Shown here: positions 5,894-10,730 of the stretch, piece by piece
Position numbering within the stretch: the first letter of the stretch is position 1
Layout: each line of letters opens with the position of its first letter
Assembly (NCBI GenBank): GCA_022567015.1
Contig: JADFHR010000103.1
Coordinates: 1-10,730 of the forward strand
From: Pseudomonadota bacterium
GTDB lineage: Bacteria; Pseudomonadota; Alphaproteobacteria; Rhodospirillales; 2-02-FULL-58-16
Direction of reading: 5' to 3'
DNA: 10,730 bases
The notes under the pieces: generated by a model
What the model was told of the DNA's origin: nothing
What the model saw: only the letters and a program-made list of their open reading frames with translations
The model's database searches: none
Made by a program: the position numbers and the translations under genes

Positions 5894-7378
5894 TCAAACG
5901 CTTTCGTCGAGCCCCGGTGGCCTGGCGTCGAACCCGGCCGCGGCTTCCAGGGCATGGGCGGCGCCGAGGACCGTCTCCTCGTCGAACGGGCGGCCGATGA
6001 GCTGCAGGCCCAGCGGCAGGCCGCCCGCGCTCAGCCCCGCCGGAACCGATATGGCCGGCAGGCCGGCCAGGCTGGCGGGGACGGTGAAGACGTCGTTCAG
6101 GTACATGGCGATCGGGTCGTCCATCTTTTCGCCGATGGCGAAGGCGGCGGACGGCGCCGTCGGCGTCAGCAGCACGTCGACGGTCTCGAAGGCCCGGCGG
6201 AAGTCTTCGGCGATCAATGTGCGCACCTTCTGCGCCTTCAGATAGTAGGCGTCGTAGTATCCGGCGCTCAACACGTAGGTGCCGATGAGGACGCGCCGGC
6301 GCACCTCGGCCCCGAAGCCGGCGCCGCGGGTGTTTTCGTACATCTCGTCCAGGGAACCGCCGTCGACCCTCAATCCGTAGCGCACGCCGTCGTAGCGGGC
6401 CAGGTTGCTCGACGCCTCGGCCGGCGCCACGATGTAGTAGGCGGGCAGGGCGTATTTCGTATGGGGGAGGGAGACGTCGACGATTTCGGCGCCCGACTCT
6501 TTCAGCCACGCCGCGCCCTTTTCCCACAGCCGGCCGATTTCGGCGGCCATGCCGTCGACCACGTATTCCTTGGGGATGCCCACCTTGAGGCCGCCGACGC
6601 CGACGCTTAAGGCCGCCTCGAAGTCGGGCACGTCGACCGGGGCCGAGGTGGAATCCCTTGCGTCGTGGCCGGCCATGGCGCCGAGCATGACGGCGGCGTC
6701 GCGCACGGTGCGGGCCATGGGACCGGCCTGGTCCAGGGACGAGGCGAAGGCGACGATGCCCCAGCGCGAACAGCGCCCGTAGGTGGGCTTGAGCCCGACG
6801 ACGCCGCAGAAGGACGCCGGCTGGCGGATGGAGCCGCCGGTATCGGTACCGATGGCGCCGAGACAGAGGCGCGCCGCCACCGCCGCCGTCGAGCCGCCCG
6901 ACGAACCGCCCGGCACCAGGTCGCGCCCGTCGCCGCCCTTCCACGGGTTCTTTACCGGTCCGTAGTAGCTGGTCATGTTGGCCGAGCCCATGGCGAATTC
7001 GTCCATGTTGGTCTTGCCCAGCATCACCGCGCCGGCGCCCTTGAGGTTCGCCGTCACCGTGGAGTCGTAGGTCGGCGTGAAGCCGTCCAGGATGTGCGAG
7101 CCGGCGGTGGTCGACACGCCTTCGGTGCAGAACAGGTCCTTCACCGCGATGGGAATGCCGTCCATCGGTCCCGCCGCCCCGCCCCTCTTGCGGCGCGCGT
7201 CCGAGGCCTCGGCGAGCCCGAGGGCCAGGTCCGGGGTCTCGGTGATGAAGGCGTTCAGGGGACGCGCCCGCTCGACGGCGGCGCTGTGGGCGCGGGTCAG
7301 CTCGACCGACGAAAACGAGCCCGCCTGAAGGCCGTCGCGGGCCTCGGCCAGGGTGAGGTCGGTGAGCGCCGCCGTCAT
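5894..7378 (-). CDS. gatA: Aspartyl/glutamyl-tRNA amidotransferase subunit A (glutaminase)
   Basis: A 494-residue, full-length GatA of the amidase-signature family. It hydrolyses glutamine and passes the ammonia through a channel to GatB. The Ser-cisSer-Lys triad is complete: Lys80 in PIAVKDL, cis-Ser159 in PGGSSGGS, and nucleophile Ser183 in GTDTGGSIRQPA (assigned by alignment from memory to the known family triad). The C-terminus LQLIGRPFDEETVL is typical. It overlaps gatC by four bases (ATGA, 7375-7378), and AAGG lies about 7 nt before the ATG inside gatC, so the two are translationally coupled. Downstream it is separated from gatB by repeats and two accessory genes. Confidence 0.97.
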   Translation of the reverse strand: MTAALTDLTLAEARDGLQAGSFSSVELTRAHSAAVERARPLNAFITETPDLALGLAEASDARRKRGGAAGPMDGIPIAVKDLFCTEGVSTTAGSHILDGFTPTYDSTVTANLKGAGAVMLGKTNMDEFAMGSANMTSYYGPVKNPWKGGDGRDLVPGGSSGGSTAAVAARLCLGAIGTDTGGSIRQPASFCGVVGLKPTYGRCSRWGIVAFASSLDQAGPMARTVRDAAVMLGAMAGHDARDSTSAPVDVPDFEAALSVGVGGLKVGIPKEYVVDGMAAEIGRLWEKGAAWLKESGAEIVDVSLPHTKYALPAYYIVAPAEASSNLARYDGVRYGLRVDGGSLDEMYENTRGAGFGAEVRRRVLIGTYVLSAGYYDAYYLKAQKVRTLIAEDFRRAFETVDVLLTPTAPSAAFAIGEKMDDPIAMYLNDVFTVPASLAGLPAISVPAGLSAGGLPLGLQLIGRPFDEETVLGAAHALEAAAGFDARPPGLDESV

Positions 7379-7662
7379 TCGAGCACCTTGGGGACGGCGT
7401 AGAAGCCATCCTCCGGCTGCGGCGCGTTGGCCAGCACCTGGTCCCGTGCGTCGCCGTCGGTCACCGAGTCCTCGCGTTGGGGCAAGGTCGTCTCGGCGCC
7501 GCTGGTCATCGGCTCGACACCCTCGGTGTCCACCTCGCCCAACTGCTCGACCCAGCCGAGGATGTTCGACATCTCGCCGGCCAGGTGTTCCAGGTCCTCT
7601 TCCGGCACCTTGATGCGGGCGAGGAAGGCGATGGTCTTGACGGTGGCCTTGTCCAGCGCCAT
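7375..7662 (-). CDS. gatC: Aspartyl/glutamyl-tRNA amidotransferase subunit C
   Basis: A 95-residue GatC, the small subunit that wraps around GatA and GatB and stabilises the complex. Typical features are VKTIAFLARIKVPEEDLEHLAGEMSNILGWVEQLGEVDTEGVEPM at residues 8-52 (split here as the helical region), LPQREDSVTDG, and the ending DGFYAVPKVLE. I chose the ATG at 7662 because the family begins about ten residues before the LARI motif and because GGAG lies 9 nt upstream; the frame stays open upstream to 7851 but that extension is unlike GatC. It is the first gene of the amidotransferase set and overlaps gatA by ATGA. The 211-bp gap upstream is very GC-rich, and I see no convincing promoter in it. 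Confidence 0.95.
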   Translation of the reverse strand: MALDKATVKTIAFLARIKVPEEDLEHLAGEMSNILGWVEQLGEVDTEGVEPMTSGAETTLPQREDSVTDGDARDQVLANAPQPEDGFYAVPKVLE

Positions 7663-7873
7663 GGGTCGCGTCTCCACCAAAAGCACGGGCGCCCGGAAAC
7701 GGGAAACCGGGACATGGCCCCCGGGGCGCGGCCGGGAAGGTAACACCCTTGGGGCCGGGCGGGAAAGGGGACGCCGGCCCGGCGCCGGCGCGGCGGCGTC
7801 ACCCGCAAGGGCTCCGCGGGACGGCTCGCGGCCCACGCGTCGGTCCGGCACAGCCGATCACGGGGCCTTGATG

Positions 7874-8695
7874 CTACCGGGTTGGACGGCTCGCCCGGGC
7901 GAGGACCTCCCACACTTTGCTGTTCCATGCGCCGGGGGCGATCTCGACCGCCGCGGCGAGCGCGTCGCCGACGGTCTTGGCGGGTCTTTCCGCCACCGTC
8001 GGCGCGGCGCGGAATTCCTTCAAGGTGACGCTGTCGAACACGACTTTCTCTTCCTTGCGCTTATACATCAGGATGGTGGAGAAGATCTCGTCATAGCCGT
8101 TTTCGATCTCCAGGATGTCGATGCTGATCTGGTAGACTTGGTTTTGGGAAAGCCGGTAGGGCGCCTCGGTGATGAACATGAGGGCCGGGATGTCGATCTT
8201 CACGCCCTTGTCGTCGCAGCGGTAGGTGACCTCGTAATCGGCGATTTCGAAGAATTCGCCCTCGACCGCGCTCTTGCCTTCGAAATGGACGGTGTAATCG
8301 CACGTCGGCCCGCCGGGAACGGATGCCTTCCCGGTGAGGTCCCGGGCCAGGGAGCCGTCGATCAGGGGAAGCAGCATGGGCGCGTACACGAACCCCAGGT
8401 CCTTGCCGTCCTTTGCCACGGCCAGCCATGCGGCGCCCCCGCCCTGGCCGACCGCCTGGACCTTGTCGCCCTTCTTCAGGCGCCCGAGGCGCTTGGCGCT
8501 GGTCTTCGGCCCGGCGCGGACGTTGACCGGCTTCAACACCAGGTAGGTCCCCGAGGCGGGCTCCACGGCAACGCCGAGGAACGTTTCCTGCGCGCCGCCG
8601 GCCCCGGCATGGACGAGGCCGGCGGCCAGGACCAGAACCGCAACACGGACCCGCTTGGTTCGCTTTTTCCGGTAACGGGCGGCAGCCGTCCCCAT
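7874..8695 (-). CDS. Exported SH3-domain protein of unknown function
   Basis: A 273-residue protein with a Sec-type signal peptide: a basic start (ARYRKKRTKRVR), a hydrophobic core (VAVLVLAAGLVHAGA) and a likely cleavage after GGAQ near residue 36. The mature protein should be periplasmic. A bacterial SH3-type domain follows at about residues 50-108 (PVNVRAGPKTSAKRLGRLKKG, then WLAVAKDGKDLGFVYAPML). Such domains usually bind peptidoglycan or peptides. The rest (about 128-215) is a beta-rich region with two cysteines (CDYTVHFEG and VTYRCDD) that could form a disulfide, and then a helical tail. It diverges from ruvX across 181 bp; the ribosome site is weak (GGGGG about 10 nt before the ATG). 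No specific function is supported. Confidence 0.85.
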   Translation of the reverse strand: MGTAAARYRKKRTKRVRVAVLVLAAGLVHAGAGGAQETFLGVAVEPASGTYLVLKPVNVRAGPKTSAKRLGRLKKGDKVQAVGQGGGAAWLAVAKDGKDLGFVYAPMLLPLIDGSLARDLTGKASVPGGPTCDYTVHFEGKSAVEGEFFEIADYEVTYRCDDKGVKIDIPALMFITEAPYRLSQNQVYQISIDILEIENGYDEIFSTILMYKRKEEKVVFDSVTLKEFRAAPTVAERPAKTVGDALAAAVEIAPGAWNSKVWEVLARASRPTR

Positions 8696-8876
8696 GTCGT
8701 GTCAGCCCCCCACCCGGCCAGGAATACCAATGGGTTACCGGACATGATAGTCGACCCGACGGGTTCCCTCCACTGTCTTTTCCCGGTCGCGCCCGGGGCC
8801 CGGTGCGGGCTCGACTTCGCCCGCTCGGGGGCAGTACTGTGGCCGGCGCCGGGAACGAGCGGGCGGGACGGATCCC

Positions 8877-9359
8877 ATGGCGATCAAGACGTTGCACGGG
8901 CTGAAGGCGGAGCTTGGGCCCGGGGGCCGCCTTCTCGGCCTGGACGTGGGGTCGAAGACGGTCGGGCTGGCGCTTTCCGATGTCACGCTGACCATTGCCA
9001 CGCCCTACCGGACGCTGCGGCGCACCACGTTCGCGAAAGACGCCGAGCACCTGCGCCGGACCATCGACGAGCACGGCGTCGGCGGCCTGGTCATCGGGCT
9101 GCCGCTCCAGATGGACGGCACCGAAGGCCGGCGCTGTCAGTCGGTGCGCCGGTTCGCCGCCAACCTGCTGGAGAGGATGGATATCCCGATCGCGTTCTGG
9201 GACGAACGCCTGTCCACGGCGGCGGTGGAGCGCATGCTGATCAGGGAGGCGGACATGTCGCGCCGGCGCCGCGCCCAGGTGATCGACAAGGCCGCCGCCG
9301 CCTACATCCTGCAGGGCGCGCTGGACGCCCTGGCCGGCGCCGCCGGGAACGGGCCGTAA
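8877..9359 (+). CDS. ruvX: RuvX/YqgF-family putative Holliday junction resolvase or pre-16S rRNA nuclease
   Basis: A 160-residue protein of the YqgF/RuvX RNase-H-fold family, which in E. coli acts in 5' maturation of 16S rRNA and has also been proposed as a Holliday junction resolvase. Visible motifs are GLDVGSKTVGLALSD (21-35, Asp23), VIGLPLQMDGTEG (72-84), FWDERLST (108-115, Glu) and DKAAAAYILQGALD (137-150, Asp137), so the acidic catalytic set looks intact. The ATG at 8877 follows GGGACGGA at close spacing. It starts about 20 residues before the first motif, slightly longer than many members. It is divergent from the SH3 gene and convergent with the diguanylate cyclase (17-bp gap). Confidence 0.93.
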   Translation: MAIKTLHGLKAELGPGGRLLGLDVGSKTVGLALSDVTLTIATPYRTLRRTTFAKDAEHLRRTIDEHGVGGLVIGLPLQMDGTEGRRCQSVRRFAANLLERMDIPIAFWDERLSTAAVERMLIREADMSRRRRAQVIDKAAAAYILQGALDALAGAAGNGP

Positions 9360-9376
9360 CGGCATCGTCGCGGCGG

Positions 9377-10730
9377 TCAAGCCTTGGCGGCGGTCGCTGC
9401 CCGTTCGTGTTTGGCAAAGCGGTAGGTGTTCTTGCCTGCGGCCTTGGCGGCGTACATGGCCCTGTCGGCCCGCCTGAGCAACTCTTCGGGCGTTTCTCCA
9501 TCCCCGGGATAAAGGGCGATGCCGATGCTGGCGCCGAGGGGCGTCACCCGCCCGTCCACGGCAAAAGACCGGGATACGGATTTAAGAACCTTTTTGACCA
9601 CGGCGGTAACCGACGCTTTGTCGGTCATGGCGGTCAGCACGAGGAGGAACTCGTCGCCCCCGAACCGGGCCACGGTGTCGGTCTCGCGGACGCTGGCGCT
9701 CAGCCGTCCAGCCACCTCCTTGAGCACACGGTCTCCGGCCTCGTGGCCGTGGGTGTCGTTGATTTCCTTGAAGCCGTCCAGATCGACGAACACCAGCGCC
9801 GCCATGGTGACATTGCGCCTGGCCAATGCCAGCGCCTGTGAAAGCCGGTCCATGCCGAGCGCCCGGTTAGGCAGGTCGGTAAGGACGTCATGGGTGGCCA
9901 GGTGGCGGATGCGTTCCTCCGCCTTCTTGCTTTCGGTGATGTCGGTGCCGATGGCGCCGACGGCGACGATATCACCGGCGGCGTCGCGGATCGGAAACTT
10001 GATGGTAAGATAGGTGCGGAGCCCGTCCTCGCACTGCCACTCCTCCTCACCCTCGACGGTCTGCCCGGTTTCCAACACGGCCTGATCATGGCCGGCGAAG
10101 GAATCCGCCACCTCCTTGGGGAAAATTTCGTGGGAGGTCTTGCCCCGGCCCTCTTCGTCGGTGACGCCGAACAGCTTCTCCGCCTCCCGGTTGATCAGGG
10201 TATAGCGCCCCAGTGCATCCTTGATGTGAATCTTGGCCGGCGAGTGGTTGACGACGGCCCTGAACCGTTCCTCGCTCTCGCGCAGCGCCGCCTCGCGCTG
10301 CTTGAGCGCCGTGATGTCACGCAACGACGCGTACGTTCCCCCGTCTGGGGTCCGGCCCTCCGTGACAATGAACCACCGGCCGTCGGTCAGTTCCCGCTCG
10401 AAGGAGCCTTTCGGGTTGCGGTGCTGTTCAAGGCGCTCACGGATGAACTCTTCCTCACGGCCGGCGGCTCCGGCGAGGAGGCCCCGCTCGACGCTGGCAT
10501 TGAGAAGGTCCTCGAAACGCGCACCGGGCACCAGCAATTCCTCGATGCCGGAATGCAGCTCCCCATACACGGCGTTGCAGATGACCAGGCGGCCCTCGGC
10601 GTCGTAAAGGGCGAAGCCTTCGTGCAGGCTCTCGATGGCGCCGCGGAACCGCGCCTCGCTCTGGCGCAGGGCGTCCTCGGCCTGTTTGCGCTCGGTGACG
10701 TCCCGGACGACGCCGGAGAACAGGCGCCGC
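9377..10730 (-). CDS. Multi-PAS diguanylate cyclase (GGDEF), 5' end outside the window
   Basis: The visible 450 codons stay open to the window edge; the GTG at 10570 is internal, since the upstream codons read through a PAS linker (VTERKQAEDALRQSEARFRG). Numbering from the first whole codon: a PAS domain at about 25-140, an S-helix-like linker, a second PAS domain at about 151-268 ending GTDITESKKAEERI, and a GGDEF domain at about 275-438. GGDEF is intact at 357-361, the metal Asp is in FVDLDGF (Asp316), and an inhibitory RxxD site (RETD, 348-351) lies exactly five residues before GGDEF. It should make cyclic-di-GMP from two GTP and be feedback-inhibited. The signal sensed is unknown. There may be further PAS or membrane segments upstream, and no EAL domain is seen at the C-terminus. 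Confidence 0.93.
   Translation of the reverse strand, partial: RRLFSGVVRDVTERKQAEDALRQSEARFRGAIESLHEGFALYDAEGRLVICNAVYGELHSGIEELLVPGARFEDLLNASVERGLLAGAAGREEEFIRERLEQHRNPKGSFERELTDGRWFIVTEGRTPDGGTYASLRDITALKQREAALRESEERFRAVVNHSPAKIHIKDALGRYTLINREAEKLFGVTDEEGRGKTSHEIFPKEVADSFAGHDQAVLETGQTVEGEEEWQCEDGLRTYLTIKFPIRDAAGDIVAVGAIGTDITESKKAEERIRHLATHDVLTDLPNRALGMDRLSQALALARRNVTMAALVFVDLDGFKEINDTHGHEAGDRVLKEVAGRLSASVRETDTVARFGGDEFLLVLTAMTDKASVTAVVKKVLKSVSRSFAVDGRVTPLGASIGIALYPGDGETPEELLRRADRAMYAAKAAGKNTYRFAKHERAATAAKA

Noticed and set aside
5751..7409. Minus-strand frame of 552 codons overlapping gatA
   Set aside because: It is the shifted frame of gatA, and its Arg/Gly-rich product has no recognisable domain.
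7663..7851. Longer gatC start at 7851
   Set aside because: The extra 63 residues are Arg/Pro-rich and unlike GatC, while the ATG at 7662 has a ribosome site and the family-typical length.
7427..9841. Plus-strand open frame of 804 codons spanning gatC, the SH3 gene, ruvX and the cyclase gene
   Set aside because: It crosses four well-supported genes on both strands and has low-complexity Arg/Gly/Pro composition, so it is a GC artefact.
10571..10730. Ending the diguanylate cyclase at the GTG at 10570
   Set aside because: The same frame stays open to the window edge and encodes a typical PAS linker and the first part of a PAS domain, so the GTG is internal.

Overview
The window looks like a chromosomal segment of a high-GC alphaproteobacterium, possibly Rhodospirillales-like. 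This rests on the base composition of the core genes, the gatC-gatA-gatB amidotransferase genes next to ruvX, a long YihY-type membrane protein and a PAS-GGDEF protein. Taxonomy is inference. No tRNA, rRNA or CRISPR array is visible.

Layout from left to right. At 1-46 is the first 15 codons of an IS5-type transposase running off the left edge (minus). At 63-1109 (minus) lies a low-GC orphan gene for an alpha/alpha-barrel (prenyltransferase/squalene-cyclase-like) protein whose 3' end was probably replaced by the insertion sequence. A recognisable promoter precedes it. At 1279-3085 (minus) is a two-gene unit: a YihY/UPF0761 membrane protein followed by a small unknown protein. From 7662 down to 3316 (minus) is the gatC-gatA-gatB set for the glutamyl/aspartyl-tRNA amidotransferase, split between gatA and gatB by about 1.1 kb of accessory DNA. 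At 7874-8695 (minus) is a secreted SH3-domain protein, divergent from ruvX (8877-9359, plus). A multi-PAS diguanylate cyclase (9377 to beyond 10730, minus) fills the right end.

The most unusual region is the gatA-gatB insert (4774-5893). It holds a small GIY-YIG nuclease gene, a low-GC orphan gene whose stop codon directly abuts the gatB start codon, and four copies of one imperfect palindrome. The copies differ in their arms, but each arm is self-complementary around a 3-nt loop, and several differences between copies are compensatory. Two copies bracket the nuclease gene as inverted repeats, and one of them encodes the nuclease's last 16 or so residues. The other two lie back to back inside a second, 16-bp inverted repeat. 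This resembles a REP/REPIN arrangement with a GIY-YIG nuclease in place of the usual Y1 transposase, and it is the best candidate here for an undescribed mobile system.

How the genes fit together: GatCAB converts misacylated Glu-tRNA(Gln) and/or Asp-tRNA(Asn) into correctly charged tRNA and is normally essential, so the insert must allow transcription to reach gatB. All genes in the insert point the same way as gatCAB and may be expressed with it.
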